A stretch of 7,142 bases of DNA, taken from assembly GCA_043767025.1 (NCBI GenBank), contig JAYUHK010000238.1:1-7142 (forward strand), read 5' to 3'. This stretch comes from JAYUHK01 sp043767025 (lineage in GTDB: Bacteria > Bacteroidota > Bacteroidia > Chitinophagales > Saprospiraceae). Below, piece after piece: positions 1 to 7,121 of the stretch; position 1 is the first letter of the stretch, and every line of letters starts with the position of its first letter. The notes beneath the pieces are model-generated. The model saw nothing but the letters and a program-made list of their open reading frames with translations. It was not told the DNA's origin and made no database searches. A program made the translations under genes and the position numbers.

Positions 1-6
1 TTCGCG

Positions 7-53
7 CGCCGACGGGATTTTTAGGCAAAAACTTTAGAATTTCTACAGAGCAC
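7..53 (+). repeat. Left copy of imperfect inverted repeat shared with the right end of the window
   Basis: This segment shares a series of blocks, in the same order, with the reverse complement of 7048-7091: CGCC(A)GACG, ATTTTT, GCAAAAACTT, GAATTTCTACA and GCAC. The copies differ by small insertions and substitutions, for example TTTAG here against TTG there between the last blocks. It lies outside any gene. The divergence and intergenic location fit a dispersed, non-coding repeat family (REP- or MITE-like). No transposase is nearby, and only two copies are visible, so the family assignment is inferred. Confidence 0.6.
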
Positions 54-65
54 TTGATTTTTTTG

Positions 66-95
66 GTTACTTTTTTTATCAAGAAAAAAAGTGAC
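66..95. repeat. A/T-rich intergenic hairpin
   Basis: A 12-base arm at 66-77 (GTTAC followed by seven T) pairs with 84-95 (seven A followed by GTGAC) around a six-base loop, with one G-T wobble. No gene is adjacent on the left within the window. It could end transcription arriving from outside the window, or it could be part of the repeat that starts at position 7. The poly-T/poly-A stem is weak, and neither role can be decided from the sequence. Confidence 0.5.
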
Positions 96-176
96 AAAGA
101 CCAAGTAAATAGCTACAACGCTAAATTCAAAAGAGTCAATTTAAAATCCTTGCGCAATATGAGTTATTAGTAGACA

Positions 177-209
177 AAGTCACCGACACCTCAAAGGTGT
201 CGGTAACTT
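177..209 (-). terminator. Strong hairpin downstream of the large minus-strand gene, probable terminator
   Basis: A perfect 10-bp stem (182-191 with 195-204, ACCGACACCT against AGGTGTCGGT) closes a three-base loop. After one mismatch the stem continues for four more pairs (177-180 AAGT with 206-209 ACTT). Read on the minus strand, it begins about 17 bases past the stop codon of the giant secreted protein. The position and the G/C-rich stem fit an intrinsic terminator. The run following it on the minus strand (GACTTTGTC) is a poor U-tract, so termination efficiency is uncertain. It could instead stabilise the 3' end of the message. Confidence 0.65.
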
Positions 210-225
210 ATAAAACAAATTATTC

Positions 226-3200
226 TTATCGAATCAAACTCACCTGTCCCGAAAGAACTTTCGTTGCTCCCGTACCAGCTTGATACTCAATGAGATAGGC
301 ATACACATCGGGCGGCATCGGCTCTCCGTTGAAAGTGCCGTCCCAGCCTTCGTTGGGCTTTTCGTTGTTGTAAACTACCTTGCCCCAACGGTCGAAAATT
401 TTGAAAGTCTTGATGACTTCGCCGCCCAAAAACAGAACGTTGAATTTGTCATTCGAGTTGTCGCCATCGGGTGTGAAAGCGTTGGGAATTTTTATCGGGA
501 CGGTCAAAAGCGTAATCGTAGCCGACTTGCTGCAGCCCGCCGCCGTCGTGACCGTCAGTTTATAGACATTCGTAGTTTGCTGCGGGAAAACGGTGATGAC
601 TGCGCCAGTGCCAGCGAGGTTGTCGCTATTCTCCATCCATGCGTAGGTCAGACCCGTCAGAGAAGCGGGCGCGATGCTGTCAATAGACAATTTGATGGCT
701 GCGCCAAAGGAAACCGTGTCGTTGGACGGGTCAGAGGCGAGCGACAAAAATTTGATGCTCGGATTGACGGTCACGGTCGCACTGTCCGTCGTGGTGCAAC
801 CGATAGAGGACGAGTGAATGAGGCGAATCTTGGTAGTCCCTACGCTCGGCGAGATGCTCAAAGTAGGCGAATTGACTGATATTCCGTTGTAAATCCACAG
901 ATAAGTGCCGCCACCCGCGCTGCTTTTGGGGGTCAGGACTATTTGCTCGCCTTCGCAGACGATTAGTTTTCCGAGAATATCCAAGGTATCTTTTTCTACT
1001 TTGACGTTCACGGAGCCAGTTTTTTCACAAACGCCATTTTTTATTTTCACAAAATAAATCGTCGTAGCGGTCGGTGTTACGACGGGGTTGGGCGAGGTCG
1101 AGCTGAAGCCAGCCGGCACAGAAGTCCACGTGTGAGAATATGCTGCGTTGGGCTGAAAGTTCAGTAATATTGGACTGCCGACACAGATGGCGGTATCTTT
1201 GGAGGCGAAAGTCGGAGTTGGGGTGACGGTTACTTTTACTACCGCAGTTTTAGTGCAGCCGTTTCCGTAGGTAAATACGACCGTGTACGTTTGCGTTACA
1301 TTCGGATTGACGGTGATGGTCGGCGTAGTTTGGTTGGTATTCCACTTGTAAGTGCCTCCTGTGCCGACTACACTGGCAGTCAAAACGATACTATTTCCGG
1401 AGCAAATCGTCGTGTCGGAGTTCACACTCAAAGTAGCATCTACTACGGTAATCGTGACGGTATCGCTTTTTTCGCATTGTCCGTTTTTGATAGTCAGGAC
1501 GTAGGTAGTAGCAGTCAGTGGCTGCACCAACGGAGCTGGGTCGGTCGAAAATACCGTGCCGCCTGTCGCCCACGAGTAGGTGAAATTATTGCTTGGTTGC
1601 GTGTTGAGTTTTATTTGTTCGCCTTTGCAGATGATTTTATTCGCAGGAAATTGATAGAACCCGTAAGGAATTACTTTTACGGTCGTCGAGCCTGATATTG
1701 GACAAGATTTGTATTTTCCTTTCACAGTATAGGTCGTGGTGCTGCTTGGTGTTACGGTTGGGTTGGGGCAGGGCGTACAGCTTACTGCCATCTCGGGAGT
1801 CCATTTATACTCTGTCACGTCGGGTGCAAAAGCGGTAAGTTGTACGGTCGTGCCGGGGCAAACTTCTGGATTTTGGGGTGTTACGGTGATGCTTGTTACC
1901 TCATTGACTCTTACGATTGCCGACGAGGTATCGGTGCAAGCTCCGTTGCGAGTGATTCGGGTGTAGGTAGTCAATGCGTTTGCTTGGATTACCAAGTTGT
2001 ATAAGGTGTCCGAAGTCAGTTGTCCGCTTATAGGAGTCCAGTTGAAAGTAATTTTTGGAAAATCAGCTGGCTCGTAAGGCTTTGATTTGAGGATTACTTT
2101 TTCGCCACGACAAACGAAAGTGTCGGCTGGCGCAATGGCGAATTTTAGGTGGTCGGGCAACGAATCCACGATGATGCGCACCGAATCCATCTTGATACAG
2201 CCTTGATTGTTGATAGTCGCCTTGACGACTACGTCCGCCTCAGGCGAAGTATTGACCACTCCAGCCACGATAGAATCTATTTGGCTCAACGGCGACCAAA
2301 CGATAGTCGCATTGATGGGCTGCAAGGTGCTGGCAAATAATTTCGTAGATTTTCCTTTGCAAAGCAACAGCGTATCGGGTACGTTGAGTTTGATGTTGGA
2401 CGGAATGACGGTAATATTCACAGTATCTTTGACCGTACAAACACCGTTTTTTGCGGTCAAATAATACGAAGCAGTTGCCGAAGGCGTGGCGATTGGATTA
2501 GCGATATTTTTTTTAGAAATACTGTCGGTCGCAGTCCAGAGGTAAGTCACGGTGGGTTGGGTGGCGGTAGTCCCCAAAGGCACCGAAATTCCCTGACAGA
2601 CCATTGTGTCGTGCGCAACTTGCAGAACGGGTTTTGTAAAAATTTCAACCCTCACGCTGTCCGTGCTTGCCACAGGGCAGCTCGAATTGGTAACGCTCAA
2701 ATAGTAGCGAGTAGTTGCCGTCGGCACGACCGTCGGATTGGGCAAATTGGACGAAAATCCTGCTGGGATAGACGACCACGAGTAGGACACGCCCGCTACT
2801 GCCGCGCCGCCGATAGAAACGGCTTGCCCGATACAAAGCTGCGTGTCGCGCCCAATGTTGTAGGTCGGAGCTGTCGCGTTGAGCGTCGTAATGGTCAATG
2901 AATCTCGATAAGTACAGAGCGGAGTCGTCAGAGTGACTTTGTATTTTACTACGCCGGCGGTGCTGGCGGTGAAAATCGGTGCAGGACAATTCGTGCAGCT
3001 CAAGCCCGTCGCGGGAGTCCATTGATAAGTATAATTATTGGTCGGATAGTCCGTTCCGGCATGGATTATGAACTGTTCGCCTTTGCAAACGGTCACGTCG
3101 GGACCAGCTTCTACGTTGTAAATTCCTACTTTTACGGTGACAGAATCTTTTTGGCAAACGCCATCAACTACCACTTTGTAAGTCGTGGTTTGGGTCGGAA

Positions 3201-5211
3201 AAGCCAACGGATTGAGGCAATTCGTACAGCTCAAGCCCGCCGCAGGCGACCATGTGATGTTGCTGATGCCAGTCCCAATGTTCAGCCGAGCCGTATCGCC
3301 GAAGCAAAGCGTCGTGTCGCCATTGAGTACCGTCAGAGGGATAGGCGTGAGAACCGACTGCGAAGACGGCGACCAATCTACCGAAATACCGTCGTTTTGG
3401 ATTTGGTTGCCCCAGTCATTGACCAACACTACATATACTTTATTCTTTTTAGCATTGATGACGACCGCAAAATCGTCCGTATTTCCATCGGGTGAAAGAT
3501 TGCAGTCGAACTCGTCGGTAACGATACTTTGATTGACTGGATTGATACTTACCAAACCCGTTGGGTCTGCACCGCCTGCGTAAGAACTGCGAATAGGCTG
3601 GTGATTGCGGATAAAATTTTTGACCATCAATGCACTGTCCAATACTTGCTGCTGTGTGAAAGGTCCCCACACATTGAAGTCAATATCAGACGGTGTGCCA
3701 GCACTTTGAAGCACAAACCCGAATGGTCCGTCGGCTTGCGCCTGAATAGTGAACCAGTAAAAATTCGGTTGGCTGAGTCCTACGTTGAGCCAGCAGCCAC
3801 GATTGAGGGTGTCAATATCCATATCTTGAAATCCCGGCTGAAAGTAAAACGTGTTGGTCGCATTTTCTGCCGTCGAGCAGCCGTTGAGGGGATTGCCCAG
3901 CGCACTCATCAAGTCGGGCTGCAACTGACAATCAGACGCATCTAAACTAATCGAAAACGGCGTGCAACCCTGTGCATTGCCTACGATGATGTAGTAAGTA
4001 CCGGGAGTTTTGAAGCTCACGGCAGGTAGATTTCCACTTGGGCTGGACGCTACGCAAGTCGTCGCCGTATCGCTCGGCAGCCCGTTCAGGACCAAAACGC
4101 CCGTCCCGTCGGCTGCGCCGTTTATTTTGATAGAGCCACAAATATTTCCGGGCGACACATATTTATAAACATACGTCGGACCGTCGAGAAAAAAATCATT
4201 CATGCAGGGGCTTCCCGTAAAATTCACGCCTTGGTCGCAGGTAGAAGCCGACTGTGTGAATGGAAAAGCAGTAATCAAAACAGGACTTTGGAGAGAATTG
4301 CCGCTGCAAGGCAACGCGGAGCAAGCCCATGTAAGTTTGAAGCCCGGTTTGGTGCCAGACAAGTCGGAATGGAACTTGACGGTAATGCAGCTTGCGTCTG
4401 ATTTCACCAAAAATTGATTGTTGTTATCTACGCCTCTCAAACGCCCGATGAGCGGCGCGGTCGTCGAATTTCCTGCATAAAAATTCAGATAGTCGTAATC
4501 TTGGTTGAGATTGAAAGGAGTTTCGATGTCAAATTGCTCCACATTGATAGCGATGCAAGCGTGAATATCATTCGGGCAAATCGTGAATGTCAAATCCTGA
4601 CCGCTGGAGTAAGGCGCATTGGGTCCGCCCGAGTCGTAGAGCGTTCCGAAGCAAGCCGTAGAGCCGGGCGCGCTGCCGATGTTGATTTCGGGATTGTATT
4701 TTGTGATGCACACACGAAATTTTCCTGCATTGGGCGAAGCCGAAGCCGAGTAATCATTCACTCGCAGGTAGTAGGTTTCGCCTGCCACGAGTCCCAACTG
4801 GTCTATCAGAGCCGAGAGTCCGTTGAGTGGCGCAGAATTGCAGGAAATTTCTTGCAGATTGCCAAAACCACAGTCGCCGCGATAGAGGGCGATTTGGGGA
4901 TTTTTTAGCCCTGCCGTCCCGCCCGTTCCTTCTACCCGAATCGTGATGTCGAGGATAGAGCCGTTGGCGGGCATCGTGAAAGCAAACCAAACATCGCGTT
5001 GCGTGGTGCTGCCGTTGAAGCAGATGGGCGCATTAAAATCAGGGTCAATATTGCTGGCGGTCGCGCCTACATTCGAGTAGCTCGTCGTGTCGCAGGAAGG
5101 CAGATTGCCCAGATTGACAGCGGCTGCACATTCGTTGTTGGCGGGAGCTTGAGCCTGCGCCGCCGAGTAAAGTCCAACGATAGTAAAGAGTAAAATGAAT
5201 AGTTTTTTCAT
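226..5211 (-). CDS. Giant secreted multidomain protein with CUB-like domain, Ig/PKD-like repeats and T9SS type B sorting domain
   Basis: The 1661-residue product starts with a Sec signal peptide (MKK, a hydrophobic stretch, AQA), probably cut after Ala20. Residues 25-172 form a Cys-rich beta-sandwich (NNEC at 25-28, WFAFT at 75-79) common in Bacteroidota surface proteins. Residues 187-297 look like a CUB domain, running from CFGTLYDSGG to LTWAC. Residues 300-430 and 430-625 are two more extracellular modules, the second with DIDFNVWGPF at 509-518. From about 626 to 1571 come twelve Ig/PKD-like repeats of about 79 residues. Most have a D-x-x-x-C-x-G start, a central Trp, a TTTY-like strand and a late Cys, so one disulfide per repeat is likely. 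Residues 1572-1661 are a gliding-motility-associated C-terminal domain (IPNAFTPDGD, FDRWGKVVY, WDGTF, DVYAYLIEY), the type B signal for type IX secretion. The protein is therefore expected outside the outer membrane, attached or released. Adhesion is the likely role, but no ligand can be read. There is no catalytic domain. The ATG at 5211 is supported by the signal peptide; no Shine-Dalgarno precedes it. Confidence 0.93.
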   Translation of the reverse strand: MKKLFILLFTIVGLYSAAQAQAPANNECAAAVNLGNLPSCDTTSYSNVGATASNIDPDFNAPICFNGSTTQRDVWFAFTMPANGSILDITIRVEGTGGTAGLKNPQIALYRGDCGFGNLQEISCNSAPLNGLSALIDQLGLVAGETYYLRVNDYSASASPNAGKFRVCITKYNPEINIGSAPGSTACFGTLYDSGGPNAPYSSGQDLTFTICPNDIHACIAINVEQFDIETPFNLNQDYDYLNFYAGNSTTAPLIGRLRGVDNNNQFLVKSDASCITVKFHSDLSGTKPGFKLTWACSALPCSGNSLQSPVLITAFPFTQSASTCDQGVNFTGSPCMNDFFLDGPTYVYKYVSPGNICGSIKINGAADGTGVLVLNGLPSDTATTCVASSPSGNLPAVSFKTPGTYYIIVGNAQGCTPFSISLDASDCQLQPDLMSALGNPLNGCSTAENATNTFYFQPGFQDMDIDTLNRGCWLNVGLSQPNFYWFTIQAQADGPFGFVLQSAGTPSDIDFNVWGPFTQQQVLDSALMVKNFIRNHQPIRSSYAGGADPTGLVSINPVNQSIVTDEFDCNLSPDGNTDDFAVVINAKKNKVYVVLVNDWGNQIQNDGISVDWSPSSQSVLTPIPLTVLNGDTTLCFGDTARLNIGTGISNITWSPAAGLSCTNCLNPLAFPTQTTTYKVVVDGVCQKDSVTVKVGIYNVEAGPDVTVCKGEQFIIHAGTDYPTNNYTYQWTPATGLSCTNCPAPIFTASTAGVVKYKVTLTTPLCTYRDSLTITTLNATAPTYNIGRDTQLCIGQAVSIGGAAVAGVSYSWSSIPAGFSSNLPNPTVVPTATTRYYLSVTNSSCPVASTDSVRVEIFTKPVLQVAHDTMVCQGISVPLGTTATQPTVTYLWTATDSISKKNIANPIATPSATASYYLTAKNGVCTVKDTVNITVIPSNIKLNVPDTLLLCKGKSTKLFASTLQPINATIVWSPLSQIDSIVAGVVNTSPEADVVVKATINNQGCIKMDSVRIIVDSLPDHLKFAIAPADTFVCRGEKVILKSKPYEPADFPKITFNWTPISGQLTSDTLYNLVIQANALTTYTRITRNGACTDTSSAIVRVNEVTSITVTPQNPEVCPGTTVQLTAFAPDVTEYKWTPEMAVSCTPCPNPTVTPSSTTTYTVKGKYKSCPISGSTTVKVIPYGFYQFPANKIICKGEQIKLNTQPSNNFTYSWATGGTVFSTDPAPLVQPLTATTYVLTIKNGQCEKSDTVTITVVDATLSVNSDTTICSGNSIVLTASVVGTGGTYKWNTNQTTPTITVNPNVTQTYTVVFTYGNGCTKTAVVKVTVTPTPTFASKDTAICVGSPILLNFQPNAAYSHTWTSVPAGFSSTSPNPVVTPTATTIYFVKIKNGVCEKTGSVNVKVEKDTLDILGKLIVCEGEQIVLTPKSSAGGGTYLWIYNGISVNSPTLSISPSVGTTKIRLIHSSSIGCTTTDSATVTVNPSIKFLSLASDPSNDTVSFGAAIKLSIDSIAPASLTGLTYAWMENSDNLAGTGAVITVFPQQTTNVYKLTVTTAAGCSKSATITLLTVPIKIPNAFTPDGDNSNDKFNVLFLGGEVIKTFKIFDRWGKVVYNNEKPNEGWDGTFNGEPMPPDVYAYLIEYQAGTGATKVLSGQVSLIR

Positions 5212-5443
5212 TATTCGTTTGAGTAAAATTTTAATAGTTGTTGCAAAAAAATTGCATTTTTTACCAATTAGGAATTTCGTAATAAGTAAACATCGGTAAA
5301 GTTAAATATTTTTTTGAAAATCGAATAAATACTAACAATTTTTTTAGTCAATGTGTTTTTATTCTTACCAAATGAGCGGACTTGTCGTGCTAATATGAAC
5401 CAAAGTATGCAAAAATTCATTTCAGTAATTGTAAAATTATAAG

Positions 5444-5451
5444 TAATTTTG
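5444..5451 (+). promoter_or_regulatory. Candidate Bacteroidota -7 promoter box upstream of glyA
   Basis: TAATTTTG matches the Bacteroidota sigma-ABfr -7 consensus TAnnTTTG at every fixed position. No TTG lies at the usual 17-23 base distance upstream; the nearest (5429-5431) leaves only 12 bases. If used, it would give a leader of about 200 bases running through the gene remnant into glyA. In such A/T-rich sequence the match could be chance. Confidence 0.3.
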
Positions 5452-5472
5452 CAACAAAAATAGATGCGATGA

Positions 5473-5622
5473 ATCAACTTCGATAAACACGGAAAGCAAA
5501 CATACAAATTCAAAGCAGGAACACACGCAATAGCTGTAAAAGCAATAGACCACGAAGGACTTGAAAGCGTGGAAATCCTCCAACTGAAAGTAAATGGCGA
5601 CATCGAGCGCGCACAAAAATAA
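5473..5622 (+). pseudogene. Start-less C-terminal gene remnant of unknown parent
   Basis: This frame is open from just after a TGA at 5470-5472 to TAA at 5620-5622, with no ATG. The clearest coding part is the last 47 codons, starting FDKHGKQTYKFKAGTHAIAV, followed by KAIDHEGLESVEIL and ending in LKVNGDIERAQK. Alternating strands and the AVKAxDxEGLES pattern look like the final beta-sandwich strands of an Ig-like domain. Such tails occur in extracellular repeat proteins and, as I recall them, at the end of some Bacteroidota type III DNA methyltransferases. The parent is not certain. The sequence just upstream is A/T-rich and shows no matching frame, so the rest of the gene is gone. The stop lies 32 bases before glyA. 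A short chance frame is possible, but the composition looks coding, unlike the DNA around it. Confidence 0.5.
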
Positions 5623-5654
5623 CTATCAATTTTTTACTAAAATTAACAAATAAT

Positions 5655-6926
5655 ATGTCACAAGATTCGGCAATTCGCCAACTTATCGCCAGAGAATTAG
5701 AACGCCAACGACACGGCATCGAACTCATCGCCTCCGAAAATTTTACGAGCGCGGAAGTCATCTCCGCTATGGGCAGCTGCCTGACCAACAAATATGCCGA
5801 AGGTTATCCGGGCAAACGCTACTACGGCGGCTGCGAAGTGGTGGACGAAGTGGAGCAGTTGGCGATAGATAGGCTCAAAACCCTCTTTGGCGCAGCCTAC
5901 GCCAACGTGCAGCCCCACAGTGGCGCGCAAGCCAACGCCGCCGTTTTCTTGGCTTGCCTCCAGCCGGGCGACAAAACTTTGGGTTTCGACTTGGCACACG
6001 GAGGACATCTTTCGCACGGCTCGCCCGTCAATTATTCTGGAAAAGTCTATCAGGCGCGTTTTTATGGCGTAGAACCCGACAGCGGCTTGATTGATATGGA
6101 CAAAGTAGAGGAAATCGCGCTCCGCGAGCGTCCCAAAATGTTGATTTGTGGCGCGTCCGCCTACTCGCGCGACTGGGATTACGCTCGATTTAGAGCTATT
6201 GCAGACCAAATTGGTGCTTTACTGCTCGCCGATATTGCACACCCAGCAGGTTTGATTGCAGCCGGATTGCTCAATAATCCGATGGAATATTGCCATATTG
6301 TGACATCTACTACACACAAAACTCTTCGCGGACCGCGCGGCGGAATCATTATGATGGGCAAAAATTTTGACAATCCTTTCGGTCGTGTGACCCAAAAAGG
6401 AACTATCGTCAAAATGTCGGCTATCTTGGACAGCGGCGTTTTTCCGGGTATGCAAGGCGGACCTTTAGAACACGTTATCGCTGCCAAAGCAGTTGCTTTT
6501 GGCGAAGCTCTGACCCCCGAATTTAAAATTTACGGACAGCAAGTGATGAAAAATGCGGCGACTATGGCAAACGCATTCGTAGCCAAAGGGTACAAAATAT
6601 TTTCTGGTGGTACCGATAATCACTTGATGTTGTTGGATTTGCGCCCCAAAAATGTGACTGGCAAACAAGCAGAGGAGGCGCTCGTGAAAGCCGACATCAC
6701 GGTCAATAAAAATATGATTCCATTCGATACCCAAACACCGACCATTACTTCTGGTATTCGCATTGGGTCGCCTGCTATTACGTCGCGCGGTTTCGTGGAA
6801 GCCGATTGTTTGAAAATCGTAGATTGGGTGGACAAAGTCATCGAAAGCCATGACAATCAGGAAGTTATCGCAGAAGTTCGGAGCGAAATAAATAATTATA
6901 TGAGCAAATTTCCGCTCTACTCGTAG
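5655..6926 (+). CDS. glyA: Serine hydroxymethyltransferase
   Basis: This cytoplasmic PLP enzyme interconverts serine plus tetrahydrofolate with glycine plus 5,10-methylenetetrahydrofolate, the main source of one-carbon units for purine, thymidylate and methionine synthesis. The 423-residue product is full length (E. coli has 417). Visible family signatures are HGIELIASENF near the start, NKYAEGYPGKRYYGG (Tyr47, Glu49), LAHGGHLSHG (His115), LADIAHPAG (Asp193 for the PLP ring nitrogen, His196), the PLP-binding STTHKTLRGPRGG with Lys222 as Schiff-base lysine, and SGIRIGSPA with Arg369 for the substrate carboxylate. The stretch between Lys222 and FPGMQGGPLEH is longer than in E. coli, as is usual in Bacteroidota. 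The ATG at 5655 gives the normal N-terminus; the sequence before it is A/T-rich with no Shine-Dalgarno. The gene stands alone, divergent from the secreted-protein gene. No riboswitch is evident in the leader. All key residues are present, so it should be active. Confidence 0.98.
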   Translation: MSQDSAIRQLIARELERQRHGIELIASENFTSAEVISAMGSCLTNKYAEGYPGKRYYGGCEVVDEVEQLAIDRLKTLFGAAYANVQPHSGAQANAAVFLACLQPGDKTLGFDLAHGGHLSHGSPVNYSGKVYQARFYGVEPDSGLIDMDKVEEIALRERPKMLICGASAYSRDWDYARFRAIADQIGALLLADIAHPAGLIAAGLLNNPMEYCHIVTSTTHKTLRGPRGGIIMMGKNFDNPFGRVTQKGTIVKMSAILDSGVFPGMQGGPLEHVIAAKAVAFGEALTPEFKIYGQQVMKNAATMANAFVAKGYKIFSGGTDNHLMLLDLRPKNVTGKQAEEALVKADITVNKNMIPFDTQTPTITSGIRIGSPAITSRGFVEADCLKIVDWVDKVIESHDNQEVIAEVRSEINNYMSKFPLYS

Positions 6927-7047
6927 GATAAGGAACGTAAATAGTTTTTAGTGATTGGTGATTAGTTGAATGACTCACGTTACGCAAAGAAATTTTTTTA
7001 CTGAAATTTCAGGCGGCATTTTATTCAATGTGACTGTATTTTTAGAT

Positions 7048-7091
7048 GTGCCTTGTAGAAATTCAAGTTTTTGCAAAAATATCGTCTGGCG
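7048..7091 (-). repeat. Right copy of imperfect inverted repeat
   Basis: The reverse complement of this segment matches 7-53 block by block: CGCCAGACG, ATTTTT, GCAAAAACTT, GAATTTCTACA and GCAC. The two copies face each other across the whole window. The match stops abruptly after GCAC on the inner side. On the outer side it continues to about the CGCC block, where this copy runs into the short direct repeats at 7084-7121. Confidence 0.6.
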
Positions 7092-7121
7092 AAGCGAAAA
7101 CTGTTTGAAGTCTGGCGGAGC
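7084..7121 (+). repeat. Short direct repeat pair next to the right inverted-repeat copy
   Basis: GTCTGGCGAAGC (7084-7095) recurs as GTCTGGCGGAGC (7110-7121), 11 of 12 bases identical and 26 bases apart. Both overlap or adjoin the right copy of the inverted repeat, so they may be internal parts of the same dispersed element, whose outer end is cut off by the window. Confidence 0.45.

Larger units (their letters stand above)
1..225. other. Gene-free segment at the left end
   Basis: No convincing reading frame is present on either strand. The segment contains the inverted-repeat copy near its start, the A/T-rich hairpin in the middle and the terminator-like hairpin next to the large gene. The rest is A/T-rich sequence with no recognisable site. 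Confidence 0.6.
5212..5654. other. Divergent intergenic region
   Basis: This 443-base gap separates the starts of the minus-strand secreted protein and the plus-strand glyA. It is strongly A/T-rich at 5212-5470. A near-palindrome at 5246-5262 (AAAAAAT, TGC, ATTTTTT) lies 35-51 bases before the secreted protein's start. No convincing promoter for that gene was found. The best minus-strand match to the Bacteroidota -7 box TAnnTTTG is TAACTTTA (5297-5304), one base off and without a -33 box at the right distance. The right half contains a gene remnant (5473-5622). Confidence 0.55.

Noticed and set aside
37..47. GAATTTCTACA resembles the start of Cas12a CRISPR repeats (AATTTCTAC)
   Set aside because: There is no following GTAGAT stem half, no spacer array and no cas gene. 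The only other copy is the inverted one at the far end.
626..2700. Possible phase variation through simple sequence tracts in the large gene
   Set aside because: No homopolymer or short tandem repeat long enough to suggest slippage was seen inside the coding region; the longest T run (around 2507-2513) is short.
280..4990. Many open frames of 60-170 codons on both strands inside the large secreted-protein gene
   Set aside because: They are antisense or out-of-frame shadows of the 1661-residue frame, with Arg/His/Ser-rich low-quality translations and no family motifs.
5469..5486. Tiny frame ATG AAT CAA CTT CGA TAA
   Set aside because: Five codons with no sign of function. It lies out of frame with, and overlapping the start of, the gene remnant.
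5268..5791. Minus-strand frames at 5268-5603 and 5510-5791
   Set aside because: The first is A/T-rich intergenic sequence with hydrophobic-looking but patternless translation. Both overlap the better-supported remnant, and the second also overlaps the start of glyA.
5697..6856. Minus-strand and out-of-frame open frames overlapping glyA
   Set aside because: GlyA is unambiguous and full length here; the overlapping frames have no recognisable content.
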